Source: Bacillus sp. RO1 (GTDB taxonomy: Bacteria; Bacillota; Bacilli; Bacillales; Bacillaceae_I). Taken from it: DNA of 64,000 nt. Below the pieces are notes generated by a model. That model had not been told where the DNA came from. It made no database searches and was given only the letters and a program-made list of their open reading frames with translations. Position numbers and translations under genes: made by a program. Location of the stretch: the NCBI RefSeq assembly GCF_012524115.1, contig NZ_JAAZWB010000048.1:1-64000 (forward strand). The letters run 5' to 3'. Shown here in pieces: positions 34,865 through 44,677 of the stretch. Numbering within the stretch: the stretch's first letter is position 1; each line of letters starts with the position of its first letter.

Positions 34865-36343
34865 TTACTTTTTTCTCATGGTTTCCTCTTTAGACAGGGA
34901 TTTATCATTATTCACAATGTGTTCAATTGGCAAACGGAAAATAGCATCCTTTTGGTCTTGTGGATGGAAAGGAGCAATAGGTGAAAGATACGGCACTCCA
35001 AAAGAACGAAGGGAACACATGTGTAATAAAAGTACGATCAGTCCCACTAACACGCCGTACAATCCAAGTATTGTTGCCAGAAAAATAAACCGAAAGGTCA
35101 ACCGCTTATAAGCAAGAGCTAAGCTGTAAACAGGTACGACACTAGAACATACATAAGATGCAGCCAGTACTACAAGTGTTGCTGGTTGAACAAGTTGGGC
35201 CTCAACAGCTTGCTGACCCAATGTAATAGAAGCGAAAATAGTCACTGTCAGTACCACTCCAGCAGGAAGACGTAGCGAGCCTTCTGTAATAATAATGATA
35301 AGCCAAAAAAAGATAAACACTTCAACAATGGTTGGAAAAGGAACAATTTCCCTTTGAGAGATAAGGCCAATCAGCAAGCTCGAAGGAATAAGTCCTGGAT
35401 GATACAAAGTAAAGGCAATATACAGACCTGGGAGAAGTACGGCCAGCAAGAAGAAGAATAACCTTCCTAATCTTCTTGTTTGGGTACTTCTATTCAATGT
35501 GTAATAGTCGTCTGGTGATTGAAAGAATTGGATAAACACAGAAGGTACGACCATTACGAACTGTGTTCCGTCTACGACTATAGCAATCTTCCCCCCAAGC
35601 ACTTCCCCACATACTACATCTGGGCGATCAGTTGAAAGTGCCAAAGGAAAACTGGAATTTGTGTTGTCCATAAAGGATTCAGTCAAATAGTTAACATCAA
35701 GAACAACAGGGATGTTTATCTCATCTAACTTCTTTCTTACTTCGTCTAGAATTTCTTTGTCCGCTATCCCTTCGATAAATACCATGGATATAGAAGTTTG
35801 TATATTTGGATTCGTCACTTTTTCTACCCGTAGCGATGGGTTTTTGATCGTTTTTCTTATTAGGGAAAGATTGTACGTAATGCTTTCATTAAAGGCTATA
35901 TTAGGCCCTGTCTGAGTCCGTTGAGCTTTTGGTTCAGGGGCACTTCTTTCTGGCCACTTAACCGTATCAGCCAATAGGCATACAGCTTCTTGCTCTACAA
36001 AAATAGCTGTATTTCCATCTAAGAGCATATTAACTACCTTATCTCTACTTGTTTCTGTATTAATGTTGATACTTTGAATTACTTGAAGTCGGAGGTAGTC
36101 GATAATGGAAGGGATAGATTGATCTTCTTTTAAGGATATTCTTGCTATTGGTGATAGTATGTATTCCTCCATTTTAGAGGTGTCATTAATTCCGTCCAGG
36201 TAAATTAAATGAACTTTCTTATTAAAATGTGGCAAAACAAGCTCTCTTTCTAACAAGTCAGAACTGTGACCTAATTGAACTTTAATCATCTCGATATTAT
36301 TAGAGATAGATTCCGTCAGTGAAACCTTTTCTGAAGTCTCCAT
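34865..36343 (-). CDS. gerKA: Spore germination protein, GerA/GerKA family
   Basis: 492 residues: a hydrophilic N-terminal half made of two related subdomains (residues 1-270), then about five to six membrane helices from residue 290, including PSSLLIGLISQREIVPFPTIVEV and RLPAGVVLTVTIFASITLGQQAVEA, highly typical of GerAA/GerKA. It is the first gene of the operon and should be made in the forespore and placed in the spore inner membrane. Confidence 0.94.
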   Translation of the reverse strand: METSEKVSLTESISNNIEMIKVQLGHSSDLLERELVLPHFNKKVHLIYLDGINDTSKMEEYILSPIARISLKEDQSIPSIIDYLRLQVIQSININTETSRDKVVNMLLDGNTAIFVEQEAVCLLADTVKWPERSAPEPKAQRTQTGPNIAFNESITYNLSLIRKTIKNPSLRVEKVTNPNIQTSISMVFIEGIADKEILDEVRKKLDEINIPVVLDVNYLTESFMDNTNSSFPLALSTDRPDVVCGEVLGGKIAIVVDGTQFVMVVPSVFIQFFQSPDDYYTLNRSTQTRRLGRLFFFLLAVLLPGLYIAFTLYHPGLIPSSLLIGLISQREIVPFPTIVEVFIFFWLIIIITEGSLRLPAGVVLTVTIFASITLGQQAVEAQLVQPATLVVLAASYVCSSVVPVYSLALAYKRLTFRFIFLATILGLYGVLVGLIVLLLHMCSLRSFGVPYLSPIAPFHPQDQKDAIFRLPIEHIVNNDKSLSKEETMRKK

Positions 36344-36376
36344 TCAATAACCTCTTTACCTCATATTTCCTACTTA

Positions 36377-36407
36377 TACCTTGCCATAATTCCTAGTAAA
36401 ATATTCC
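36377..36407 (-). promoter_or_regulatory. Candidate sigma-G/F-type promoter of gerKA
   Basis: On the minus strand, GGAATA and CAAGGTA are separated by 18 bases. They resemble forespore promoters (GAATA-like -35, CATxxTA-like -10) and lie about 35 bp upstream of the gerKA start. The -10 match is partial. Confidence 0.4.
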
Positions 36408-36449
36408 GTTAGAAAGAAGGTTTTTATCTAAAGTGGTTTTTGAGGGGGA

Positions 36450-36483
36450 AATAAAAAACCTGTCTCCGCAATAGGAGTCAGGC
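36450..36483 (-). terminator. Terminator of the Spo0M-like gene
   Basis: On the minus strand CCTGACTCC pairs with GGAGACAGG (one mismatch), followed by TTTTTTATTT. The left arm begins inside the stop codon. Confidence 0.85.
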
Positions 36484-36882
36484 CTTGATTGTTTCTCGTC
36501 CAAGAACAATTATCTCATCATGATCAATGCTCTTTACATCATCTTGAAAAATCAGTCGTGTGTGGAAACGATAGCTTATATGTTCTGTTGAAGGCTCTAA
36601 TGAAGTTGGAAGCTGATAGCAAAATGGATACTGTGACTTATCATTTGCATCCATGCTTTTGGACATAAGAATGGTCGTTACAGCATCCACTGTTTCAACC
36701 GAATCCCCTTGAAAGTCCTTTACAAGGTCACATTCTAATCTTTTAATATGTTGCCTAGCCCAACCGCCTTCCACGTGAAAGGTGCCAGTTACACTTTCAC
36801 CAGGAGTTAACTCCATATTATTCAAAACTAAATCTACATGTGGAGAACCTATATTTAAATAGCTCATTACCTTTTTTATCAT
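36478..36882 (-). CDS. spo0M: Sporulation-control protein Spo0M-like, short form
   Basis: 134 residues from the ATG at 36882, chosen because GGAGG lies nine bases upstream. VDLVLNNMELTPGESVTGTFHVEGGWARQHIKRLECDL and SYRFHTRLIFQDDVKSIDHDEIIVLGR are typical of the arrestin-like N-terminal domain of Spo0M. The usual Spo0M is about 250 residues, so this corresponds to roughly the first domain only; no continuation exists in other frames downstream. It may be a true short paralogue. Confidence 0.82.
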   Translation of the reverse strand: MIKKVMSYLNIGSPHVDLVLNNMELTPGESVTGTFHVEGGWARQHIKRLECDLVKDFQGDSVETVDAVTTILMSKSMDANDKSQYPFCYQLPTSLEPSTEHISYRFHTRLIFQDDVKSIDHDEIIVLGRETIKA

Positions 36883-37003
36883 ATAGCCTAAACCTCCGGA
36901 ATGAATAATTACGTATGTCGTATAGTTAAAGATACGAACAGGTAGAATGAAAGTTTCACCTATTTTTTTAATATGTAAAATATACATACCCATTCTTCAC
37001 AAT

Positions 37004-37040
37004 ATAAAAGCCCTCATCCCTTTTAAGAATGAGGACTTCC
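37004..37040 (-). terminator. Terminator of the permease gene
   Basis: On the minus strand AGTCCTCAT pairs with ATGAGGGCT, then TTTTATATT. Confidence 0.8.
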
Positions 37041-37046
37041 AATACT

Positions 37047-38477
37047 TTAAAATAACCATAGTCCAACTAACGTCGCTACAATCAGTCCTATTAGCACTGG
37101 CAAAAAGCTCCGTCTCACAAGCTCCATTACAGGAACCTTCGCAAAACCCGCAACAGCTACAAGGGAAGACCAGGCAATTAATGTTCCGCCGCCAACCCAG
37201 ACAGAACCCATCTGTCCTATTGCGGCAAGTGTGGCAGCTTCCACTCCAACACTTTCACCAAGGGCTCCAGACAACGCTCCAACAAGAGGAAGTCCCGAGA
37301 ACCCAGAACCATCTAATCCTGTTATCATTCCGATTAACAGTATTCCAAATCCTGCGATAAATGAGCTTTCAGGGATATATGCCTGACCGGCAAGTATGAG
37401 GTCAAACAGGAAGGAGGGTGTCTCCTCAGCAGGAGTGCCCAGGATTCTAGAAGCAAGTTCCCCACTACCAATAAAGAAGAATCCAGCAATCGGAATAACC
37501 GGCCCCATCGCCTTAAAGGCAAACAAGAAGCCTTTGACTATATTGTCACTGACAGTTTGAAGGGAGGTACGGGCATTAAGGAAGAATGACGCTCCAATTA
37601 ATAGAATGAGCGAAGCCCCACCGATAAGCGCCGCGCCAGCTCCACCCTCTAGAGAAGGAATGACATCGGAAAACTTGGCCAGAACCATGTAGATGATGAT
37701 AGCCAGAAACGTTGCTGGAACTAAGATAGCAAACAGTGTGCTGTATTTGCTTTTTGTCTCAGGTCCTCTTTCTGTCACGCCCTCCGTGTCGCCACTCTGG
37801 TTATCTACATGGTTCCATTTTATTAAATGCTCATTAGATGGTCGTACAATAAGCTTGCGTATAGAAATATAAGCAAGTGTAATAGCAACTGCTCCTGTAA
37901 CAAGGGATAAGATGAAACCGCGATCGGCAACCGTACCAATATCCACAGCAGCAGCGGTGGCGGTCAAAGATGGGGCTATTTGAATAATGTAATCGGAAGA
38001 CAGCGCCATTCCTTGACCGGCAAGGGAAATGGCGATAGCTGCCCCAATGGGTGGAAGCCCCGCTCTAATGGCAACTGGAATTAAGAGTGCACCAACCAGC
38101 GGTACCGCTGGAGTAGGCCAGAAAAATAGAGAAATCGCATAAGTAACAAACACAATGACCCAAAACGAGACATGCCCGTTTTTCATCACCCGCTGAAATG
38201 GAGTGATCATTTGTTCATCCGTACCCAATGATTTAAGGGAATGTAAAAGTGCCGTCATGATGGCAATAATCAGGAAGATATTAAAAAGCTCTCCTGCTGC
38301 AACCAAGCTGGCGGTAAATATAGTTTGAAGCCCGAAAATAAAGGACCCACTGAAAATCCACCCCACTAAAAAAGTCACCAGGATGGCAGGAACCACTACA
38401 TTTTTCCTGAACAACATTGTAACGATAATAACTAGAGTACCAATTAAGTACATCCAATGTGCTGCAGTCAATTCCAT
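37047..38477 (-). CDS. Ion-transporter-superfamily permease
   Basis: About 476 residues with roughly 12 hydrophobic helices. SLFFWPTPAVPLVGALLIPVAIRAGLPPIGAAIAISLAGQGMALSSDYIIQIAP resembles carboxylate/gluconate-type permeases of the ion transporter superfamily, and the second half has GLDGSGFSGLPLVGALSGAL and IGQMGSVWVGGGTLIAWS. Substrate unknown; an organic acid is most likely. The start is uncertain: ATG 38477 has GGAGGG 12 bases upstream, and a TTG at 38486 lies too close. It stands alone on its strand. Confidence 0.75.
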   Translation of the reverse strand: MELTAAHWMYLIGTLVIIVTMLFRKNVVVPAILVTFLVGWIFSGSFIFGLQTIFTASLVAAGELFNIFLIIAIMTALLHSLKSLGTDEQMITPFQRVMKNGHVSFWVIVFVTYAISLFFWPTPAVPLVGALLIPVAIRAGLPPIGAAIAISLAGQGMALSSDYIIQIAPSLTATAAAVDIGTVADRGFILSLVTGAVAITLAYISIRKLIVRPSNEHLIKWNHVDNQSGDTEGVTERGPETKSKYSTLFAILVPATFLAIIIYMVLAKFSDVIPSLEGGAGAALIGGASLILLIGASFFLNARTSLQTVSDNIVKGFLFAFKAMGPVIPIAGFFFIGSGELASRILGTPAEETPSFLFDLILAGQAYIPESSFIAGFGILLIGMITGLDGSGFSGLPLVGALSGALGESVGVEAATLAAIGQMGSVWVGGGTLIAWSSLVAVAGFAKVPVMELVRRSFLPVLIGLIVATLVGLWLF

Positions 38478-38668
38478 CTGTACCAAACTCCCTCCAAGGC
38501 GAACAAGCCCAAGATGTAAAAGATAAATTTCTGTATGGTAGCCTATGTTAAAAGGTGGGCTTTGGTGCTGATAGGGAAACCTACATCATCAAAATGGAAT
38601 TTTAATTGGTTACTAGAGAGAGGTTTATTCTCCTACAATGAGGAATAGAGTATAGAGAGGTGATAACG

Positions 38669-40171
38669 TTGAAGAGGGATGAATATAAAAAATATGACGG
38701 ACTCGGACTGGCAGAATTGGTAAAAAACAAGGAAGTCAAGCCTGCTGAACTGTTAGAAATGGCGGTCAGTGAAATTGAGACACAAAATCCCCAACTGAAT
38801 GCAGTTATCCATACGATGTACGAACAGGCAAGGAATGCCGCGGGGAAGGCTCTTATAGGACGGTTTGCGGGGGTTCCGATCCTATTAAAAGATATAGGTC
38901 AAGAAATAAAAGGTGAACCAAAAACGCTAGGATCTAAAGCTCTAAGCAAATATAGATCAAAGAGGGACTCCGAATATGTTAGTCGGTTAAGAAAAAGCGG
39001 CTTTCTGTTTTTAGGACAAACAAATGTCCCAGAGTTTGGCTTGATGGCAATAACAGAACCTGTTGTATACGGTCCTGCAAAAAATCCTTGGAAACTAACT
39101 CATACACCTGGAGGTTCCAGTGGCGGTTCGGCAGCAGCGGTGGCTTCAGGAATGGTTCCAATCGCAGGTGCAAATGATGGAGGAGGTTCCATTCGTATTC
39201 CTGCTGCATACTGTGGTTTGTTTGGGTTAAAGCCTACAAGGGGAAGGACGCCGGTAGGTCCGCAGCTAGGACGGTTCTGGCAGGGAGCAGCAGTTGAACA
39301 TGTATTGACCAGGACCGTAAGAGATAGCGCAGCAGTCTTAGATGAATTAAAGGGAGCTGAAAAAGGAGCGGCATTTTCCATCCCTGATCATGGTGGAAGT
39401 TATTTGGGTATCATTCAACAACCGATAGAGAAAAAGCTCCGTATCGCTTACTCTACTAAATCCCCCATTGGTACAGAAGTTCATCCGGACTGTATAGAGG
39501 CGGTCAACAAAACGTTGAAGTATCTAGAGTCACAAGGTCACAGTTTAGAAGAAATAGATGCACCGATAGATGGAAAGAAAGTTGCCACAAGTTATCTTTC
39601 CCTCTACTTTGGAGAAGTTAGCGCAATGGTTTCTTCCTTAGAGGAGATACTTGGACGGAAAGCTACTTTAAATGATGTGGAGCCTGCAACCTGGCTGCTT
39701 GCCCTCATTGGTAAATCCATGTCTGCGCAAGAATTTGTCCTCAATATGAGGGTGTGGGATGTTGCAGCATATGCTATGGAAGAATTTCATGAAACCTATG
39801 ATTTATATGTAACACCTGCCACTGCCTTCCCTCCTGCAAAAATTGGGGATCATAAACTAAAGCCACTGGAGAATATTGCTCTACAAGTGACGGGGAAACT
39901 AGGATCTGCTGCAATCCTTAAGAAAATGGGTATCGTGGAACAACTCGTACAAGAAAGCTTAAAAAGAGTTCCTTTTACGCAGCTTGCAAATTTGACCGGA
40001 CAGCCGGCTATGTCGCTACCAGTCCATGTGACAAAGGAAGGGCTCCCAGTAGGCGTCCAGTTTATGGCAGGGCGGGGGAAAGAAGACTTACTACTTCAAA
40101 TGGCAGGGATGATAGAAGAAACAGAGCTATGGATCGGGATGGAAGATTTACTTTCCACAGCTACAAAATAG
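38669..40171 (+). CDS. Amidase-signature family hydrolase
   Basis: About 500 residues. The Ser-cisSer-Lys triad is visible as VPILLKDIG (Lys), TPGGSSGGSAAAVASG (cis-Ser) and GANDGGGSIRIPAAYCGLFGLKPTRGRTPVGP (nucleophile Ser). The GxNDxxGSxRIPA form is close to the 6-aminohexanoate-cyclic-dimer hydrolase branch, so a non-GatA hydrolase acting on an amide of unknown identity is likely. No gatB or gatC genes are nearby. TTG 38669 is preferred, with AGAGAGG nine bases upstream. Confidence 0.85.
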   Translation: MKRDEYKKYDGLGLAELVKNKEVKPAELLEMAVSEIETQNPQLNAVIHTMYEQARNAAGKALIGRFAGVPILLKDIGQEIKGEPKTLGSKALSKYRSKRDSEYVSRLRKSGFLFLGQTNVPEFGLMAITEPVVYGPAKNPWKLTHTPGGSSGGSAAAVASGMVPIAGANDGGGSIRIPAAYCGLFGLKPTRGRTPVGPQLGRFWQGAAVEHVLTRTVRDSAAVLDELKGAEKGAAFSIPDHGGSYLGIIQQPIEKKLRIAYSTKSPIGTEVHPDCIEAVNKTLKYLESQGHSLEEIDAPIDGKKVATSYLSLYFGEVSAMVSSLEEILGRKATLNDVEPATWLLALIGKSMSAQEFVLNMRVWDVAAYAMEEFHETYDLYVTPATAFPPAKIGDHKLKPLENIALQVTGKLGSAAILKKMGIVEQLVQESLKRVPFTQLANLTGQPAMSLPVHVTKEGLPVGVQFMAGRGKEDLLLQMAGMIEETELWIGMEDLLSTATK

Positions 40172-40180
40172 TAGAAAAGT

Positions 40181-40224
40181 GTTGGAGAACCCGTCTGAAA
40201 TTTACATGGACGGGTTCTCTTTTG
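40181..40224 (+). terminator. Strong rho-independent terminator
   Basis: GAGAACCCGTC and GACGGGTTCTC form a perfect 11-bp stem, followed by TTTTG. Confidence 0.92.
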
Positions 40225-40239
40225 ATTTGTTCTGCCCTA

Positions 40240-40833
40240 CTAATTTTCAAATTTAAACCTTTTTTCTGAAACGATGTCACAGACGTTTTCATACATCATC
40301 TCCACGCCTTTGTTGGTAGCTTCAAAATTAAATGCTTGATTCTCCTGTATCCCTAAACTTCCCGCTTCCTTTGCAACGTCTATATTCGCTCCCATAAAGA
40401 TGAATTGCCAACTATATTTTTCTTCTTGTTGACGGATTAACTCTTTTACTCTTGGATACGTGAACTCTACGCTTGAATTTTCCATGCCGTCCGTGGTGAT
40501 GACAAAGATTACATTAGCAGGACGTTCATCTTCATCAGTTTGAGACAAACGGTTTCCGATATCTAATATGGTTCTACCGATTGCGTCCAAAAGGGAGGTA
40601 GTGCCCCTAACGTAATAATCTTCTCTTGTTAACGTAACATTCTTCACACTCACGCCGTTCCATAAAGTTTCCACTTCATCGTCGAAAAGGACAGCGGTGA
40701 CGAGGGTTTCTCCTTCATGTCTACATTGTCTTTCCAAGAATGCGTTAAACCCTCCAATTGTATCCTTTTCCAAACCTCCCATTGACCCGCTTCTGTCCAA
40801 TAGAAAAACAATCTCAGTTAAGTTTTTATTCAT
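40240..40833 (-). CDS. von Willebrand A domain protein
   Basis: 197 residues. TEIVFLLDRSGSMGG holds the MIDAS DxSxS motif; GTTSLLDAIG gives the conserved Thr and FVITTDGMEN the second Asp. The whole protein is one cytoplasmic vWA domain of the YegL/TerY type, expected to bind a protein partner through Mg2+. AAGGAGG nine bases before the fourth-codon ATG at 40833 decides the start. It is divergent from the HTH gene at 40919, with 85 bp between them. Confidence 0.85.
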   Translation of the reverse strand: MNKNLTEIVFLLDRSGSMGGLEKDTIGGFNAFLERQCRHEGETLVTAVLFDDEVETLWNGVSVKNVTLTREDYYVRGTTSLLDAIGRTILDIGNRLSQTDEDERPANVIFVITTDGMENSSVEFTYPRVKELIRQQEEKYSWQFIFMGANIDVAKEAGSLGIQENQAFNFEATNKGVEMMYENVCDIVSEKRFKFEN

Positions 40834-40918
40834 TTTCATCATCCTCCTTCATGCTATAATAATAACTAACAATATCCATAAAATGGTCGCCTTCAAAGCG
40901 ACATTTGGAGGTAGGGGA

Positions 40919-41422
40919 ATGATAGATAATAAGTTTTTGGAGGAACTCGAAGAATTTATTTGGCAGCATCAAATACATGATGTGCTTGAAACAAAAGAGT
41001 ACATATCCTACAACGAATCACCTATTTTACATGAAAAAAGTGATATTTTTGAGATAGAAGAGTTTATTAAAAACAATAAGAAGCCGACGCTGCAGCAGGT
41101 CCTGTTTCAGTATATGGACCGCCATGGCGGAACAGATGCGGAGATATATAAAAAGGCCGGTTTGGACCGAAAACACTTTTCTAAAATACGAACCAACCCA
41201 GATTATCGTCCCAAAAAAGCAACGATGGTGGCATTAGCTTTTGCCTTGGGACTTGATGAAGAAGAGACAGAAGACCTGCTTAGTGCTGCAGGTTATTCCT
41301 TATCAGGAAATGATATACCAGACCTTGTAGCCAAGTTCTTTCTGATGAAGGGCATCTATGACCTTGCACGAATGAACGAAGCGGTTGATGATATGAAATC
41401 AAAGAGTTTAGGAAGTATATAA
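40919..41422 (+). CDS. XRE-like helix-turn-helix protein
   Basis: 167 residues. The N-terminal 65 residues are acidic. The DNA-binding part, TDAEIYKKAGLDRKHFSKIRTNPDYRPKKATMVALAFALGLDEEETEDLLSAAGYSLS, is a lambda-repressor-type HTH of a branch frequent in Firmicutes. ATG 40919 has GGAGGTAGGGG upstream; the longer frame to 40697 overlaps the vWA gene and is not credible. It may control itself and the divergent vWA gene. Confidence 0.82.
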   Translation: MIDNKFLEELEEFIWQHQIHDVLETKEYISYNESPILHEKSDIFEIEEFIKNNKKPTLQQVLFQYMDRHGGTDAEIYKKAGLDRKHFSKIRTNPDYRPKKATMVALAFALGLDEEETEDLLSAAGYSLSGNDIPDLVAKFFLMKGIYDLARMNEAVDDMKSKSLGSI

Positions 41423-41423
41423 A

Positions 41424-41468
41424 AAAGCCGAGACACAGCTTGCCAGACTACGGGGCTGTGCTTCTTAT
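41424..41468 (+). terminator. Weak terminator candidate
   Basis: ACACAGC and GCTGTG can pair around a 15-base loop, followed by CTTCTTATTG. The T-tract is poor. Confidence 0.4.
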
Positions 41469-41523
41469 TGTGTGTTACAATCTACTTTAGAAAGTGAAAT
41501 CCACCCTGAAAGGAGAATACCAC

Positions 41524-44500
41524 ATGAACATTAAAGTAGATAAAAAACTCATCCAAGATCGATGTGGTTCTGTTTCCTTAAAAAGCGGGGAGGCATTTCG
41601 CAGATCGGGTAAAGTAAAGATAGAAGAGTGGACTAATGATAGGTGTTTTGCTGTGGTTACGGCTTCCGAGGATTTCCGTGTTGTCGTAACGGCAGATGGC
41701 ACGGGAGATTTCCATACAAGCTGTACTTGTCCAAAGCTTGCTTCTGTAAAAATAGAATGTCAGCATATTGCAGCTGTGCTCTTAACGATTTATGAAAGTC
41801 ACTTATCCCAGCAAGATTTGTCAGAAGAAGTGTTCCGTCTATTCCAAGCAGACAAGAAACCTACAAGTGGCAGTCAGCTTCATTTTGAAAAAAGAGAAGT
41901 GGTAGACGTAGCTTTTGGCATGAAACCGGTATTAAAAGATAAGGGGTATTTTCTTGGAATAGAGCTTTCGTTGAACCAGAGCGTTGTACAAGATCCGCGT
42001 AAACTATTACATGCTATAAACAATGGAAAGAAAAGTGACTTGTTTAATCCAAAGATTCAATGCTTTAAAAAAGAAGCGGATGCTGTCATTCAACATCTGA
42101 TAGACATTTTAGATGATGAAAAAACATTTTTGGAGGAAATGGAGATATTGCCACAAGCACTAATTCTTCCACCTTCCTCCTTTAAAAAAATTGCACCGCT
42201 TTTACAGCAGGTAGATGTGAAAATACATTTTGATAAACAAGCATACGAAGGCTTTAAGTTAATAAAAGAGTCCCTCTCCCTTCATTTTTCTTTTACAGAA
42301 GATAACGCAAATGGGGTTCTGCTGAAGGTTGATGGGCTAAATAGTTTATTGGTCTTCAGAGCATATAATGCAGTTTTCAAGGATGGATGCTTTATTTCCT
42401 TGGAGACGGATGACTGCCGTCGACTTGCTGAGTTGAAGAGAATGTTGGATACATCAAGGACAAATTCCATCCCCATTGCTTTAAATCAGGTACAGATGTT
42501 TGTGGAAAAGGTAGTGCCGGGCTTACGGAAACTCGGAAAAGTGGAACTTGATGAAATGGTCGCCAAGCGTTTTACAAAAACCCCGTTAGTAGCGAAACTC
42601 TATCTGGACAGAGTGAAAAACCGGCTTTTAGCAAGTTTAGAGTTTCAATATGAACAGGTGATGATTAATCCGTTAGATCCAAGAGAGCATCGCATGAACA
42701 CCATGATTATCCGCGATTATGATAAGGAGCAAATGATTCTTGATATAATGGAGGAAAGTGAATTCGGGAGTACGGAAGAAGGATACTTTCTGCACAACGA
42801 AGAGCTGGAATATCAATTTCTCTATCATATGCTGCCTAAGTTGCAACGTTTTGTACAAGTGTATGCAACGACTGCTATTAGAAATCGAATTTTTAGGGAG
42901 AGTGCCAAACCCCAAATACGTATCAGGGTAAAAAAAGAGCGGACCAATTGGCTTGAATTTAAATTTGAAATGGACGGCATACCGGAATCTCAAATCAGGG
43001 AGCTTTTAGGTGCACTAGAGGAAAAAAGAAAATATTATCGTTTGAAAAATGGCTCATTGCTTTCTTTGGAGACTAGGGAATTTGAAGAGATTCAACGATT
43101 CTTGCAAGCCAATCCAGTGCAAAATGAGGATTTAGAACAGGGTTTGAATGTGCCCATTATTAAAGGATTCAAGATGATGGATTTCGTAACAGATGAGGGT
43201 GTGTTTTCCTTAGAAGAAAGTTTCCGACAGTTTCTGGAGGAAATCAGAAATCCAAGTGGTGACAATATTCAAGTTCCCAATCAAGTGGATAACATCTTAA
43301 GAGATTACCAAGTACAAGGCTTCAGATGGATGAAAACATTGGCTCACTATGGTTTTGGTGGAATTTTGGCAGATGATATGGGGCTTGGTAAAACCTTGCA
43401 GAGTATTGCATTTATCCTCTCAGAGCTATCTGACATTCGCCATAAAAAATGCCCGGTTTTAATTGTGACGCCTTCTTCCTTAACTTATAACTGGATGAGT
43501 GAACTGAAGAAGTTTGCACCAGAGATCACGGCATTAATTATGGATGGAGCTCGGAAGTACCGCGAGCAGGCCTTTTCGGTAATAAAGGAAGTGGATGTTG
43601 TTATCACCTCGTATCCTTTGCTGCGACGCGATGTTAATCTTTATGCTACTAACATGTTCCATACGGTGTTTTTTGATGAAGCACAGGCCTTTAAAAACCC
43701 AGTTACTCAAACATTTCGAGCAGTGAAAAGAGTCGAAGCTGATTATAAATTTGCTTTAACTGGGACACCTGTCGAGAATTCCCTGGAAGAGCTGTGGTCC
43801 ATTTTTCATGTAGTCTTCCCAGAGTTGTTTATGGGATTGAAGGAATACAGCAATCTGACTAGAAAAACCATTGTACGACGAATTCGACCATTTATGTTGC
43901 GCCGGGTGAAAGAGGACGTTCTGGATGAGTTACCTGGAAAATTGGAAAGCCTCGAGTCAGTGGAGCTTTTGCCCGAGCAAAAGAAGCTTTATGCGGCTTA
44001 TCTTGCAAAGCTTCGACATGATACATTGAAGCATTTGAACAAGGATACGTTGAGAAAAAATAAGATTCGGATACTTGCTGGTTTAACAAGGCTCCGTCAG
44101 ATTTGTTGCCATCCCTCACTTTTTATAAACGGGTATAAGGGAAGGTCTGCGAAGTTTGACATGCTGTTACAATTAATTGAAGAATCTCAGCGTTCAGGAA
44201 GAAGGGTGCTTATTTTCTCCCAATTCACGAAAATGCTGGAGCTGATAGGAAGGGAGCTTGCCTATCAGGGACTGTCCTACTTTTACCTTGACGGCCAGAC
44301 TCCATCAGAAGAAAGAGTAGAACGTTGTGAAAGGTTCAATTCTGGGGAAAGAGACTTTTTCTTAATTTCGCTAAAGGCTGGAGGGACGGGTCTTAACCTG
44401 ACAGGTGCTGATACTGTTATCTTATATGATCTTTGGTGGAATCCCGCAGTGGAAGAGCAGGCGGCTGACCGTGCCCACCGTATGGGCCAAACGCAAACGG

Positions 44501-44658
44501 TCCAGGTGATAAAGCTTGTAGCAAGGGGAACTATCGAAGAAAAAATGAACGAACTGCAAGATAAAAAGAGACATTTGATAGAAGAGATTTTAGACCCTGA
44601 CGAAAGAGTGTCAAAAGCATTAACGGAGGAGGACATCCGAGAGATTCTTTCCATTTAG
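41524..44658 (+). CDS. SNF2-family helicase with N-terminal SWIM zinc finger
   Basis: 1044 residues. SWIM motif Cys67, Cys69, Cys79, His81 (CTCPKLASVKIECQH). A middle region of about 450 residues lacks known motifs. The C-terminal SNF2 core has RDYQVQGFRWM, LADDMGLGKTLQS (Walker A), a DEAQ box (FFDEAQAFKNP), GTPVENSLEELWSIFHV and the helicase-C motif VEEQAADRAHRMGQTQ. It is related to B. subtilis YwqA. An ATP-driven duplex translocase with a role in DNA repair or transcription is expected. AAAGGAGAA lies before the ATG. A nuclease-like gene follows at 19 bp. Confidence 0.93.
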   Translation: MNIKVDKKLIQDRCGSVSLKSGEAFRRSGKVKIEEWTNDRCFAVVTASEDFRVVVTADGTGDFHTSCTCPKLASVKIECQHIAAVLLTIYESHLSQQDLSEEVFRLFQADKKPTSGSQLHFEKREVVDVAFGMKPVLKDKGYFLGIELSLNQSVVQDPRKLLHAINNGKKSDLFNPKIQCFKKEADAVIQHLIDILDDEKTFLEEMEILPQALILPPSSFKKIAPLLQQVDVKIHFDKQAYEGFKLIKESLSLHFSFTEDNANGVLLKVDGLNSLLVFRAYNAVFKDGCFISLETDDCRRLAELKRMLDTSRTNSIPIALNQVQMFVEKVVPGLRKLGKVELDEMVAKRFTKTPLVAKLYLDRVKNRLLASLEFQYEQVMINPLDPREHRMNTMIIRDYDKEQMILDIMEESEFGSTEEGYFLHNEELEYQFLYHMLPKLQRFVQVYATTAIRNRIFRESAKPQIRIRVKKERTNWLEFKFEMDGIPESQIRELLGALEEKRKYYRLKNGSLLSLETREFEEIQRFLQANPVQNEDLEQGLNVPIIKGFKMMDFVTDEGVFSLEESFRQFLEEIRNPSGDNIQVPNQVDNILRDYQVQGFRWMKTLAHYGFGGILADDMGLGKTLQSIAFILSELSDIRHKKCPVLIVTPSSLTYNWMSELKKFAPEITALIMDGARKYREQAFSVIKEVDVVITSYPLLRRDVNLYATNMFHTVFFDEAQAFKNPVTQTFRAVKRVEADYKFALTGTPVENSLEELWSIFHVVFPELFMGLKEYSNLTRKTIVRRIRPFMLRRVKEDVLDELPGKLESLESVELLPEQKKLYAAYLAKLRHDTLKHLNKDTLRKNKIRILAGLTRLRQICCHPSLFINGYKGRSAKFDMLLQLIEESQRSGRRVLIFSQFTKMLELIGRELAYQGLSYFYLDGQTPSEERVERCERFNSGERDFFLISLKAGGTGLNLTGADTVILYDLWWNPAVEEQAADRAHRMGQTQTVQVIKLVARGTIEEKMNELQDKKRHLIEEILDPDERVSKALTEEDIREILSI

Positions 44659-44677
44659 GGGAGGTTGGTGTGTAAGC

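Noticed and set aside
36947-37360. 137-codon plus-strand ORF
   Set aside because: It overlaps the permease gene antisense along most of its length and has low-complexity Gln/Leu composition.
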